Assembly (NCBI RefSeq): GCF_032452875.1
Contig: NC_083869.1
Location: 74,952,501 to 75,016,500, forward strand
DNA: 64,000 nt
Origin: Bos javanicus
Lineage: Eukaryota; Chordata; Mammalia; Artiodactyla; Bovidae
Direction of reading: 5' to 3'
In this document: positions 1 through 11,014 of the stretch, piece by piece
Layout of the letters: each line of letters begins with the position of its first letter
Position numbering within the stretch: the first letter of the stretch is position 1
Made by a program: the position numbers and the translations under genes
Notes under the pieces: model-generated
Seen by the model: only the letters and a program-made list of their open reading frames with translations
Databases searched by the model: none
What the model was told of the DNA's origin: nothing

Positions 1-689
1 AACAAATTGGCCTACGAGGTTTTGCCTCATCTGCCATACTTAGCTGACCTCTTGCCAAACCAACTATTACTTGTTCAAGCATATCGACAACTTTTTTCAG
101 GGAAAATTCTTCCACAAATAGTAGGAGGCAGAAAATGCTTTCCAAGAGTTCATCAAATCCTGCAGCATAGATTTTTATGCTACAGGAATAAACAAACTTA
201 TTTCTCATAAGTTTGGTAAAACTGTGTTGGTTGTAATGCTTCCTATTATGACTAATAAAGATGCATTTGAACCTAGTTATAATGATTTAAAATTCACAGT
301 CTGAAACTGTAATTACTTTTTCATCAACATAATACTAAAGGGAAAATGAAGGCATACCCTGAAGATGGTTGACAGACTTCTTTCATGGACACACATGCCA
401 CAAGGAGCCAAGAACTGAAACCTCCTTCACACAAGAGCAGTCTTGGTGGGAACTCTGCGTTTTCTGGTATCTCTATGCTTTGCACTGCTCCTTCCTGCAC
501 AGCACATATATTTCACTTGTGTGTCCTGTCTTCCTTCCTCCTAACAAAGCTTAATATTGCTGATGCAACTACACCTCAGCCACCCTAGAAAAGCCTCTCA
601 TCTTTCTTTATCCAGTTCTAATTCAGCTGCTGTATTGCTGCTATTAATAACAATGGCCAGCATACACTGATTTTTTTTTTTGTACTAAG
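1..689. other. Unassigned sequence, no gene seen
   Basis: The short ORFs here (up to 67 codons) overlap in different frames, have no recognisable motif and look like chance. No repeat family could be assigned. Confidence 0.5.
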
Positions 690-800
690 TGGTTTTCTAT
701 TATTTATTCGATTCAGTTCTCTCAATTACCCTATTAAAGAGGCAGTATAATTTCCATTTAGCAGGTGGGAAACAGAAAAGGAGGAAGGAACACACACAGA
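690..800 (-). repeat. MIR-like SINE fragment (weak)
   Basis: A stretch resembling the 3' half of MIR read in reverse: a pattern like 'ctcaattaccctatta' followed by a decayed 'cagatgaggaaactgag'-type block. It is very diverged, so the call is tentative. Confidence 0.3.
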
Positions 801-846
801 GAAAGGAGTAGATATGGAACTCTCATTGCACTCTATCAGAATCAAA

Positions 847-929
847 GCCCACTCTTTTTTTTTTTTAATATATTTCATTGAAACATAGTTGACATAATGT
901 TGTATTAAATTCTTCTGCACAGAAAAGTG

Positions 930-968
<39 letters not shown>
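847..968 (-). mobile_element. L1 3' end, left part (split by BovB)
   Basis: A T-run at 855-866 (the complement of a poly(A) tail) is followed by the reverse complement of an L1 3' UTR of the type that ends with 'aacattgt' and 'ttcactttgctgtaca'-like blocks. The same element resumes after the BovB insertion at about 2,933, so the two pieces are one antisense L1. Confidence 0.7.

Positions 969-969
<1 letters not shown>
935..969. repeat. (TA)n microsatellite
   Basis: An uninterrupted TA tract of about 17 units at the left junction between L1 and BovB. It probably grew from the 'tatata' of the L1 3' UTR that also served as the BovB target. Confidence 0.9.
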
Positions 970-972
<3 letters not shown>

Positions 973-2932
973 CTATGAATGGAGTATTGTGACATTGTAC
1001 AGGAGATAGGGATCAAGACTATCCCCATGGAGAAGAAATGCAAAAAAGCAAAATGGCTGTCTGAGGAGGCCTTACAAATAGCTGTGAAGAGCAAAGGAGA
1101 AAAGGAAAGATATTCCCATTTGAATGCAGAGTTCCAAAGAATACCAAGGAGACATAAGAAAGCCTTCCTTAGTGATCAGTGCAAAGAAATAGAGGAAAAC
1201 AACAGAATGGGAAAGACTAAAGATCTCTTCAAGAAAATTAGAGATACCAAGGGAACATTAAATGTGAAGATGGGCTCAATAAAGGACAGAAATGGAATGG
1301 ACCTAACAGAAGCAGAAGATATTAAGAAGAGGTGGCAAGAATACACAGAAGAACTGTGCAAAAAAAGATCATGTCCCAGATGATCACGATGGTGTGATCA
1401 CTCACCTAGAGCCAGACATCCTGGAATGTGAAGTCAAGTGGGCCTTAGGACGCATCACTATGAACAAAGCTAGTGGAGGTTATGGAATTCCACTTGAACT
1501 ATTTCAAATCTTGAAAGATGATGCTGTGAAAGTGCTGCACTAAATACGCCAGCAAATTTGGAAAACTCAGCAGTGGCCACAGGACTGGAAAAGGTCAATT
1601 TTCATTCCAATCCAAAGAAAGGCAATGCCAAAGAATGCTCACACAATTGCACTCATCTCACACTCTAGAAAAGTAATGCTCAAAATTCTCCAAGCCAGGC
1701 TTCAGCAATATGTGGACTGTGAACTTCCTGATGTTCAAGCTGGTTTCAGAAAAGGCAGAGGAACCAGAGATCAAATTGCCAACATCCACTGGATCATCAA
1801 AAAAGCAAGAGATTCCAGGAAAAAAAAAAAACAAACATCTATTTCCGGTTTATTGACTATGCCAAAGCCTTTGACTGTGTGGATCACAATAAACTGTGGA
1901 AAATTCTGAAAGAAATGGGAATACCAGACCACCTGACCAGCCTCTTGAGAAACCTATATGCAGGTCAGGAAGCAACAGTTAGAACTGGACATGGAACAAC
2001 AGACTGGTTCCAAATAGGAAAAGGAGTACATCAGGCTGTACACTGTCACCCTGCATATTTAACTTATTTGCGCAGTACATCATGAGAAACGTTCATTGGG
2101 CTGGAAGAAGCACAAGCTGGAATCAACATTGCTGGGAGAAATATAAATAACCTCAGATATGCAGATGACACCACCCTTATGGTAGAAAGTGAAGAACTAA
2201 AGAGCCTCTTGATGAAGGTGAAAGAGGAAAGTGAAAAAGTTGGCTTAAAGCTCAACATTCAGAAAATGAAGATCATGGCATCTGGTCCCATCACTTCATA
2301 GGAAATAGATGGGGAAACAGTGGAAACAGTGTCAGACTTTATTTTTTGGGCTCCAAAATCACTGCAGATGATGATTGCAGCCATGAAATTAAAAGACGCT
2401 TACTCCTTGGAAGGAAAGGTATGACCCACCTAGACAGCATATTGAAAAGCAGAGACATTACTTTGCCAACAAAGGTCTAGTCAAGGCTATGGTTTTTCCT
2501 GTGGTCGTGTATGGATGTGAGAGTTGGACTGTGAAGAAGGCTGAGCACCGAAGAACTGATGCTTTTGAACTGCGGTGTTGGAGAAGACTCTTGAGAGTCC
2601 CTTGGACTGCAAGGAGATCCCACCAGTCCATTCTAAAGGAGATCAGTCCTGGGTGTTCATTGGAAGCACTTATGCTAAAGCTGAAACTCCAATACTTTGG
2701 TTACCTCATGTGAAGTGTTGACTCACTGGAAAAGACTCTGATGCTGGGAGGGATCGGGGGCAGGAGGAGAAGGGGACGACAGAGGATGAGATGGCCAGAT
2801 GGCATCACTGACTCGATGCACATGAGTTTGGGTAAACTCTGGGAGTTGGTGATGGACAGGGAGGCCTGGTGTGCTACGATTCATGGGATCGCAGAGTCAG
2901 ACACAACTGAGTGACTGAACTGAACCGAACTG
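970..2932 (+). mobile_element. BovB LINE, 5'-truncated
   Basis: RTE-clade non-LTR retrotransposon, about 1.96 kb. It starts downstream of the endonuclease domain, in the linker, then runs through the reverse transcriptase to the canonical BovB tail ('gactgaactgaac'). Protein pieces read in several frames: 979-1383 (linker), 1625-1909 (start of RT, ending with a frameshift near an A-run at 1819-1830), 1879-2085, and 2489-2713 (C-terminal 'CESWTVKKAE' region). The catalytic YADD codons are intact at 2158-2169, but stops and frameshifts make the copy dead. It sits inside an antisense L1. The 'tatata' on both sides fits a target-site duplication in a TA tract, but its length cannot be fixed. Confidence 0.93.
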
Positions 2933-3510
2933 ATATATAATTTGCTTATTCATTTTCACATTCTTTTGCATTATGATTTATCATAGGATATTGAATATAA
3001 TTTCCTGTGTTATGCAGTACAACCTTATTATTTATCCATTCGGTGTATAATAGTTTGCATCTGCTAATCCCAAGTTTTTAATCCATCTCTTTCCAACTTT
3101 CCTACCCCTTGTCAATCACAAGTCTGTTCTCTATGTGGTAAGTGTGTTTCTATTTCATAGATAAGTTCATTTGTATATTTCAGATTCTGAATACATGAGT
3201 CATATCATGTGATATTTAGTTTTCTTTTTCTGACATTTCACTTAGCATGACAATCTCTTGCTTCATCAATGGGGCTGCAAAGGACATTATTTCATCCTTT
3301 TTATGGCTGAATAATATTCCATTGTCCATATGTACCACATCTTCTTTATCTATTCCTTTATCAATGTACATTTAGGTTGATCCAAGTCCTGCCTATTGTA
3401 AGTAGTCCTCCAGTGAATTTTGGGATACAAGTATCTTTTAAAATTAAAGTTTTCTTCAAATATATGTTCAAGAGTAAGATTGCTAGATCATATGCAAAGT
3501 CCACTCGATT
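2933..3510 (-). mobile_element. L1 3' end, right part
   Basis: Continuation of the antisense L1. The reverse complement carries the usual L1 ORF2 C-terminus and 3' UTR landmarks, for example 'gaatattattcagcc' (3307-3321, read in reverse) and the sequence around the 'gattgctagatcatatg' block. It is old and full of stops. Confidence 0.7.
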
Positions 3511-4681
3511 TACTGGCCTATATGACGAAATATTACCATTCCTAGATAAAATGCCTTACCCTGGTTAAAGTGTACTTGATTCTTTAAGAATGTATCTTTT
3601 AAAATATCTTTTTTTCCTAAGCATACCCTAATTACTGAAAAAAATAAGTGCAGATTTTGTTGAGCTTCATTCAAATGAATATCGTTACAACCACCAGCAC
3701 TATGATCAGCATTCATATCAAGAAAAAGAAGAAGAATAATTTTGGAAGCCCCCCCCATGATGCTTCCTTTTATCTCCTCCCCCCAGTATTCCATGAGTAA
3801 CCACTGCCCTGAGAAGGAGGACTGTTTCAGTGAAATTAATTCACATAACTGAAGCAAGCTAGTGTTAGAAGGGGCTTTGAACAGAAAGATTTTCCATGGA
3901 TTGCGTAATGCAGTCAAAATCTGTTGCTAAACATTACAGCAGACGGTCCTTGGCTAAGCAGGTGACATGGGAGCCACTGCATAACTTTGTAGAGATATTT
4001 TGTGACATTACAAACTGCAAAAATTCTCAGTCTAATAGAGCCTAGTTGTGGGTCCACAAGTTAAATTGCATATTGTGATGTGTTCATTCCCTGACTGCAT
4101 TAGTGCTATAGTAAATCACAAACTACCACCCAAGGCTAGCCTCCTGTGAAAATGTAGACAATGTTATATCACAAAACAGCATGTTCAGTTTCTACTCTGG
4201 GAAATATTTAACTTGAACAAAATCAAAATCAGTGTTGAAAATAAAGAAGTATTTCTAAGTAAAGAGCAAAATTCTGACTAGTAAAGAATCTGGAAAAAAA
4301 TGAGGAGAAATTTTTAGGAAATTACAGAATATTTCCATAAGAGAATATCTAAAAGAAAAAATATCAGTTTGAAGCATGCCTCTTTTCTCTTTCATTTTTC
4401 CCCCCTTATTATTTGTCAAGCTGCACTCCATTTATAACTGCTTGTGGTTTGATTCAATTAGATTTGACAAGATTGATGTCTTAGGGATGTGGAGAGAGTT
4501 GGTTGTGACTATATAGTGTTATTGGGGCATAAAGTGTAAAGATTGCAAATAAAAAAATATGGGATGTAGAGAAAAATGTCATTCCATGTCAGTGCTTCCA
4601 GGTTCAGTTGGAAAACAACAATGATTTTGTTTACATAACTCCGTGCTTGTGTTCACAGTGATAGCATGAGAAAGAAGTGCA
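3511..4681. other. Unassigned sequence, no gene seen
   Basis: A 135-codon minus-strand ORF (3,510-3,917) has no recognisable domain and begins in the L1 edge. It looks like chance. No repeat was recognised apart from short homopolymer runs. Confidence 0.5.
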
Positions 4682-4712
<31 letters not shown>

Positions 4713-4738
4713 AAGGAAGAGGGAGAGGGAGAGGAAGG
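4682..4738. repeat. (TG)n(GA)n compound microsatellite
   Basis: A GT run followed by a GA run and then GGGAGA/GGAA purine repeats. Overlapping ORFs are translations of the repeat. Confidence 0.9.
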
Positions 4739-5600
4739 AATGCAATACACACAAGCAAAGAAATACTTTGGGGCTCAGTAGAATACATTTTTAAACTATC
4801 CCTTCTCTACTCCAAGCCATATGTCATATCCTGGATTAAAAAGTTCCTTTAAAATTGATGGGGAAAAAACAAACAAAAATAAGGAATACATTTTTATACA
4901 ACTTGTTATTTATCATGGGAGATCTGGAGAGGATGTGTACTTAAAATAGTGAGCCTGCCTGAAGTTTTCCTGGAGGAGGCAATACCTGAATTTCAGTCAG
5001 CTGAAGAAGGGGTAAAATCCCATTCTAGAGGGATGAAGCAGCCCAAGCAAAGGCTCAGAGCTAAAATAAATAAATAAATAAAATGAATTCAAGAAACTCT
5101 GCATAAAGTAGTGAGTGAGCCAGAAGTCTAGGGGATTTGGCCACACAAAAGTCCTGAGGACTCTTCAGGTCAGACTGAGAAACATGTACTTTATTCCAGG
5201 ACCCATGTGGAGCCTCTTTGGTCTACAATGCGGAGACTCAAGACTTGTAATTTAATAAATCGTTCATCTCTGGAAGATGTGTTGAGATATAGACTGAGGG
5301 AATTAAGATTTGAAACAGATATATGAAGACCTCATTCATGTGAAAGCATAATAGTATTAGATCCATTCATTTGAAAGCAGCTTGTTTTTCATTGAGTAGG
5401 TCAAAGAAGCAACCAAGAGAGGCATAGACTGTGAGTGAGATGGGGACCCTGGAGAGACTGACCAAAAACTTCTCTCTGTCTCTGTGATGATGTAAACAGG
5501 GAGGAAATTCAAAAGCAAGAGTGGGGTGGGGTATAGGTAGACATATATCTGATTCAGTTTCTTGTCCAGTAGAAACTAACACAACACTGTAAAACAACTA
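4739..5600. other. Unassigned sequence with a small (AAAT)n
   Basis: Apart from an AAAT tetranucleotide run at about 5,063-5,083, nothing recognisable. Short ORFs have no motif. Confidence 0.5.
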
Positions 5601-5806
5601 GCTGCTGCTGCTGTTTAGTCACTAAGTTGGGTCTAACTCTTGCAAGCCCATGGACCGTAGCCTGCCAGGTTCCCCTGTCCATGGGATTTTCCAGGCAAGA
5701 ATGCAGGAGCGGCTTGACATTTTCTTCACCAGGGGATGTATTCCCAACCCAGGGATTGAACACCTGGCAGACAGATTCTTTATCTCTGAACCACCAGGGA
5801 AGTCCA
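5601..5806 (-). mobile_element. Bov-tA SINE
   Basis: The reverse complement reads the tRNA-Glu-like head ('ggacttccctggtggttcag'-type, 5,780-5,806) followed by the BovB-derived tail ('gtgactaaacag'). The CTG run at 5,602-5,613 belongs to the tail. Non-autonomous, thought to use BovB reverse transcriptase. Confidence 0.9.
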
Positions 5807-5834
5807 AAGCAAATATATTACAAAAAAAAACTGT

Positions 5835-5837
<3 letters not shown>

Positions 5838-5882
<45 letters not shown>
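5838..5882. repeat. (TA)n microsatellite
   Basis: About 22 TA units just outside the head end of the preceding Bov-tA. The Tyr-Ile repeats in overlapping ORFs are translations of this tract. Confidence 0.92.
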
Positions 5883-5887
<5 letters not shown>

Positions 5888-6895
5888 ATAAAGCCATCTT
5901 CACTCACTTAAAAAAAAAAGATCAACCTAGCTGATAAGATAGATATTCTTTATTTAAATGGTGTCATTTGTCAGAAGCATTCAATCTAATCCATAACTAG
6001 AAGCAATATTCCCCACACTATATTGTGATCTGAAATGCTTGGATTATCCCCAACATGTTAGCTATAGGCAACTCTTTTCTATGTCACTCTTCCTGCTTTT
6101 CACTCAAAGAGGAAAATAATAGATAAAGTATTCAACATTTGCCTTTCTTGTACTCTTCTTTATTGTCAAGAAATTCCTAATGCTTGAAGAAATTTTGATT
6201 GAAGTATAACGTTTATTTGGTGGCCTCCTCCCCCGCAGTTACAATGAGCTAATACTTGTTTTAAATTGTGTTTTCTTACAAGTAATTGTTTCTGTGGTAT
6301 GATTTGGCTCTTAAGTTCAGATAAATAAAAGCTGATTCATAGACTTTTTTTTTTTCAGATAATGATCAGTACGTAGATAGATTTTTAAAAATTTCTCTAA
6401 TAGCAAAAATAAAAGAGAATAAATTGTACAATAAAATGTCATTATAATAATGAGTATAGAGCCTGCTATTAATTTTAAAGGTCTTTTGCATGAATGAGAA
6501 AAAGGTTATATGACACATCTGTAAAGTCCGCAGATGTTTGATGTTTTGAGATAGCAAGGAGAAGGGGCAAATGTTACTTAAATGTGCAACATTCTTTCAG
6601 TAAGTTCTTGGGTGTCTGATGAAAGGTCTAGTCTTTTATCTGATGGTTTAGGATTTGTTAGAACAGTTATTATGGAGAACTATGACAAGAGTTAAAGGAA
6701 TTCAAATTCGCTTTGAATTTGAAGAGTTAAAGAAATTAAAATTCACTTTGAATCCTAGAAAACAGACAAGATAAAGAGATTTACTTGTAAAGGACCAATG
6801 CAAACTCTCTCAGCTGGACACTTTTATTGTAAAAAGTAACATCCGTAAAGGAAACAGAATATTTCTTTGTTGATTTGAGTTAATTCTATACCTAA
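5883..6895. other. Unassigned AT-rich sequence
   Basis: No domain, RNA or repeat recognised. T-runs at about 6,346-6,356 and scattered A-runs only. Confidence 0.5.
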
Positions 6896-6896
6896 C

Positions 6897-7448
6897 TTAC
6901 TGTACTCCAAGGCCAAATTTGCCTGTTACTCCAGGTGTTTCTTGACTTCCTACTTTTGCATTCCAGTCCCCTATAATGAAAAGGACATCTTTTTGGGGTG
7001 TTAGTTCTAAAAGGTCTTGTAGGTCTTCAGAGAACTGTTCAACTTCAGCTTCTTCAGCGTTACTGGTTGGGGCATAGGCTTGGATTAGCGTGATATTGAG
7101 TGGTTTGCCTTGAAAATGAACAGAGATCATTCTGTCATTTTTGAGATTGCATCCAAGTACTGCATTTCAGACTCTTTGGTTGACCATGATGGCTACTCCA
7201 CTTCTTCTAAGGGATTCCTGTCCATAGTAGTAGATACAATGGTCATCTGAGTTAAGTTCACCCATTCCAGTCCATTTCAGTTTGCTGATTCCTAGAATGT
7301 CAACGTTCACTCTTGGCATCTCCTGTTTGACCACTTCCAATTTGCCTTGATTAATGGACCTGACATTCCAGGTTCCTATGCAATATTGCTCTTTTTTTTT
7401 TTTTTTGGCAATATTGCACATTAGAGCATTGGACCTTGCTTCTATCAC
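6897..7448 (-). pseudogene. BovB endonuclease fragment (APE type)
   Basis: Two reading-frame pieces, 7,167-7,448 and 6,897-7,130, encode the N-terminal part of the RTE apurinic-like endonuclease, which in an intact element nicks target DNA for target-primed reverse transcription. Visible motifs are GTWNVRS near the start, the GIS-x-LKWTG block and the IGDWNAKVG block with the conserved Asp and Asn. In the second motif the position expected to hold the metal-binding Glu is Lys (codon 7,281-7,283 on the complement), so even this domain would be inactive. The C-terminal third, with the SDH motif, is absent because the element ends at 6,905. The frame is broken between the two pieces. This is the only endonuclease-domain sequence in the window. 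Confidence 0.85.
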
Positions 7449-8056
7449 CAGTCACTTCCACAACTGGGTATTGTTTTTGCTTTGGCTCCATCCCTTCATT
7501 CTTTCTGGAGTTATTTCTCCACTGATCTCCAGTAGCATATTGGGCACCTACTGACCTGGAGAGTTCCTCTTTCAGTATCCTATCATTTTGCCTTTTCATA
7601 CTGTTCATGGGATTCTCAAGGCAAGACTACTGAAGTGCTTTGAAATTCCCTTCTCCAATGGACCACATTCTGTCAGATCTCTCCACCATGACCCTTCTGT
7701 CTTGGGTGGCCCCACATGGCATGGCTTAGTTTCATTGAGTTAGACAAGGCTGTGGTCCTAGTGTGATCAAATTGGCTAGTTTTCTGTGAGTATGGTTTCA
7801 GTGTGCCTGCCCTCTGATGCCCTCTCGCAACACCTACCATCTTCCTTGGGTTTCTCTTACTTTGGACATGGGGTATCTCTTCACGGCTGCTCTACCAAAG
7901 TGCAGCGGCTGCTCCTTACGTTGGACGAGTTGCCCCTCCTGACCTTAAATGTGGAGTAGCTCCTGTTGGTTCCCCTGCACCCATGCAGTCTCTGCTCCTT
8001 GGACGTGGGGTTGCTCCTCTCGGCTGCTGCCCCTGACCTTGGCTGTGGAGTAGCTT
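6905..8056 (-). mobile_element. BovB LINE, inverted 5' segment
   Basis: Read on the minus strand, this is the BovB 5' UTR (from 8,056) running into the endonuclease domain and ending at about 6,905 after the block that encodes GKFGLGVQ. It is joined head-to-head at 8,056/8,057 with the 3' half of the same element on the plus strand. A 9-bp repeat 'cttactgta' flanks the pair (6,896-6,904 and 9,353-9,361). The arrangement is that expected from twin priming, with loss of the middle of the element (rest of the endonuclease and the linker). Confidence 0.9.
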
Positions 8057-9352
8057 GAATGCTCAAACTACCGCACAATTGCACTCATCTCACACTCTAG
8101 TAAAGTAATGCTCAAAATTTTCCAAGCCAGGTTTCAGCAATATGTGAACTGTGAACTTCCAGATGTTCAAGCTGGTTTTAGAAAATGCAGAGGAACCAGA
8201 GGTCAAATTGCCAACATTTGCTGGATTATCAAAAAAGCAAGAGAGTTCCAGAAAAACATTTATTTCTGCTTTTATTGACTATGCCAAAGCCTTTGTCTGT
8301 GTGGATCACAATAAACTGTGGAAAATTCTTCAAGAAATGGGAATACCAGACCACCTGACCTGCCTCCTGAGAAATCTATATGCAGGTCAGGAAGCAACTG
8401 TTAGAACTGGACATGGAACAACAGACTGGTTCCAAATAGGAAAAGGAGTACGTCAAGGCTGTGTATTGTCACCCTGCTTATTTAACTTCTATGCAGAGTA
8501 CATCATGAGAAATGCTGGGCTGGATGAAGCACAAGCTGGAATCAAGATTGCCAGGGGAAATATCAATAACCTCAGATATGCTGATGATGCTACCCTTAGG
8601 GCAGAAAGTGAAGAGGAACTCAAAAGCCTCTTGATGAAAGTGAAAGTGGAGAGTGAAAAAGTTGGCTTAAAGCTCAACGTTCAGAAAACTAAGATCATGG
8701 CATCTGGTCTCATCACTTCATGGGAAATAGATGGGGAAAGAGTGGAAACAGCATCAGACTTTTTGGGCTCCAAAATCACTGCAGATGGTGATTGCAGCCA
8801 TAAAATTAAAAGACGCTTACTCCTTGGAAGGAAAGTTATCACCAACCTAGATAGCATATTCAAAAGCAGAGATATTACTTTGCCAACAAAGGTCCGTCTC
8901 TCAAGGCTATGGTTTTTCCAGTGGTCATGTATGGATGTGAGAGTTGGACTGTGAAGAAGAGCGCTGAAGAATTGATGCTTTTGAACTGTGGTTTTGGAGA
9001 AGACTCTTGAAAGTCCCTTGGACTGCAAGGAGATCCAATCAGTCCATCCTAAAGGAGATCAGTCCTGGGTGTTCATTGGAAGGACTGATGCTGAAGCCGA
9101 AACTCCAATACTTTGGTCACCTCATGCAAAGAGTTGACTCACTGGAAAAGACTCTCATGCTGAGAGAGATTGGGGGCAGGAAGAGAAGGGGACGACAGAG
9201 GATGAGATGGCTGGATGGCATCACCGGCTCGATGGACGTGAGTTTGGGTAAACTCCGGGAATTGGTGATGGACCGGGAGGCCTGGCGTGCTGCGATTCAT
9301 GGGGTCACAAAGAGTCAGACATGACTGAGCGACTGAACTGAACTGAGCTGAG
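8057..9352 (+). mobile_element. BovB LINE, 3' segment of the inverted copy
   Basis: It begins abruptly inside the RT coding region ('gaatgctcaaactaccg') and runs to the BovB tail ('gaactgaactgagctga'), followed directly by the right-hand target-site duplication at 9,353-9,361. It shares that duplication with the inverted segment 6,905-8,056, which shows that both came from one insertion. Confidence 0.92.
8151..8954 (+). pseudogene. BovB reverse transcriptase remnant, 267 codons
   Basis: One of the longest undisrupted RT stretches in the window. It includes the region just before motif A, the 'DYAKAF' motif A, the GKGVRQGC block (motif B), and YADD at 8,577-8,588 (motif C), followed by the thumb region 'LLLGRKVITNLDS'. 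The frame is lost near 8,900, and the C-terminal part continues in another frame at 9,007-9,324 to the natural end of the protein. The intact start of RT and the whole endonuclease are missing or inverted, so no functional protein is possible. Confidence 0.88.
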
Positions 9353-9401
9353 CTTACTGTAAGCAGATTAAAGATATATGTCCAAAATATTTACCAGTGA
9401 C

Positions 9402-9607
9402 ATGTTGTTGTTGTTTAGTCACTAAGTTGTGTTTGACTCTTTGAGACTCCATGGACTGTAGCCCTCCAAGCTCCTCTGTCAGTGGGATTCCCCAAGCAAG
9501 AATACTGGAGATGATTGTCGTTTCCTTCTCCAGCGGATCTTGCCAACCCAGTGATCAAACCTGCGTATCCTGCACTGGCAGGCAGATTCTTTACCACTGA
9601 CCAGACT
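9402..9607 (-). mobile_element. Bov-tA SINE
   Basis: The reverse complement shows the tRNA-like head at the right edge and the BovB-type tail (complement of 'gtttagtcactaag') at the left edge next to a GTT run at 9,403-9,413. Confidence 0.88.
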
Positions 9608-9917
9608 TGGCTTAAATACGTAAGAATTAATGACATAAAGAAGAAAAATTAATGTTTATTGAGAGTTTACCATGGGTCATATTCTATAATAGATGATTTT
9701 AAATGTTTGGTTTATTTACAGGGCTCTTGATTAACAAATGCTATTAATCTATTTTTCAGATTACATACCTAGATTTTATTTTTTAAAATAAAATTGTCTA
9801 ATTGATGAACATTGCATTGATTCTTTACAAATAAATCTCTTGATCGTATCTGTTAACCAAAGAGATTTTCAAATAACCCTATGCCACAAAGCTAGTAGGT
9901 AGTAGTTCCAGAATTTG

Positions 9918-10110
9918 ACTGTCTCCTCCTGCCAATGCAGGAGACAGGAAACCTGGGTTTTATCCCTGGGTCAAGAAGATCCCCTAGAATAGGAACTGGC
10001 AACTCATTCCAATCATCTTGCTTGGAAAATCCCATGGGCAGAGGAGCCTGGTGGGCTACAGTCCATGGGGTCACAAAGAGTCAGACACGACTGGGCTACT
10101 GAGCACGAAC
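9918..10110 (+). mobile_element. Bov-tA SINE
   Basis: tRNA-like part ('gcaggagacaggaaacctgg', 'atccctgggtca') followed by the body and the tail 'gagtcagacacgactgggct'. The first part of the head is missing or diverged. Confidence 0.85.
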
Positions 10111-10689
10111 ACATCTGCTGCCAAAGGTTCAGCTGCATGCTGTCAGGCTGACTGTCACTGAAAGAATTCTATATCTTTGCAGTTGTTAAGAAAAAGTACT
10201 TACAAGTTTTGAAATAATTATAACTTTATATGATTAATAAATACTACTCTCCACTTATCCAAAATTCTTACCAGAATATGTACAATTGCTGTCTCAAACT
10301 GTATTAAAACATATGACTTCTGTGATATTTTACATTAGTAATTTGTTTAGCAATATCTTTGTAGTGAACATCTTATAATAAATTCAGTAAATTTTTAAGT
10401 TAAAAAGTCCAGAAATAGTACAACATGAAATAGACTTTTTTTCAACCCCCTTCAGGTTTTATGTCCAAATATTAAGTGTGAGTCACTATTCCTTCTGGGC
10501 CCAACCCAGTAACTCTGTTGGTCTCCCAACAATTTCTGAATTACAAGCAAAAAGAGTACAGTCTATTGGCATGTATGCCAAGGTATAGGAGTTTCATAGC
10601 TCTCCTCTTGATAAATACTCAGGAATTGTCAGCATGATCAAAATGATCCATTAATTTTAAAGATAAATGGTAATTATACATGATTTGGG
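10111..10689. other. Unassigned sequence
   Basis: AT-rich DNA with no recognised repeat and no coding pattern. Confidence 0.5.
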
Positions 10690-11010
10690 GCTTCCCTGGT
10701 AGCTCAGCTGGTAAAGAATCCACCTGCAATGCAGGAGATCCCAGTTAGATTCCTGGGTTGGGAAGTTCCCCAGAGGAAGAGATAGGCTACCCACTCCAGT
10801 GTTCTTGGGCTTCTCTGGTGGCTCAGACAGTAAAGAATCTGCCCACAATGTGGGAGACCTGGGTTCAATCCCTGGGTTGGGAAGATTCCCTGGAGGAGGG
10901 CATGGCAACCCTCTCAAGTATTCTTGCCTAGAAACTCCCCATGGACAGGGGAGCCTGGCACAATACAGTCCACAGAGTCGCAAAGAGCTGAATGTGACTA
11001 AGCACAGCAC
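10690..11010 (+). mobile_element. Bov-tA2-type SINE with two tRNA-like heads
   Basis: Two consecutive tRNA-like units (from about 10,690 and 10,806, each starting 'ggcttc'), followed by one body and a BovB-like tail ending in an imperfect AGCAC repeat (10,999-11,014). This tandem-head form is a known Bov-tA subtype. It directly abuts the truncated 3' end of the minus-strand BovB to the right. Confidence 0.85.
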
Positions 11011-11014
11011 AGCA

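Noticed and set aside
4579..4788. Repetitive low-complexity protein (Ser/Leu/His/Thr runs)
   Set aside because: It is the translation of the (TG)n(GA)n microsatellite.
5622..5911. Poly(Tyr-Ile) proteins on both strands
   Set aside because: Translation of the (TA)n tract at 5,838-5,882 next to a Bov-tA.
10690..10800. tRNA gene in the tRNA-like heads of Bov-tA elements
   Set aside because: A- and B-box-like blocks are present, but the rest diverges from a tRNA, no acceptor stem closes, and a SINE body and BovB tail follow.
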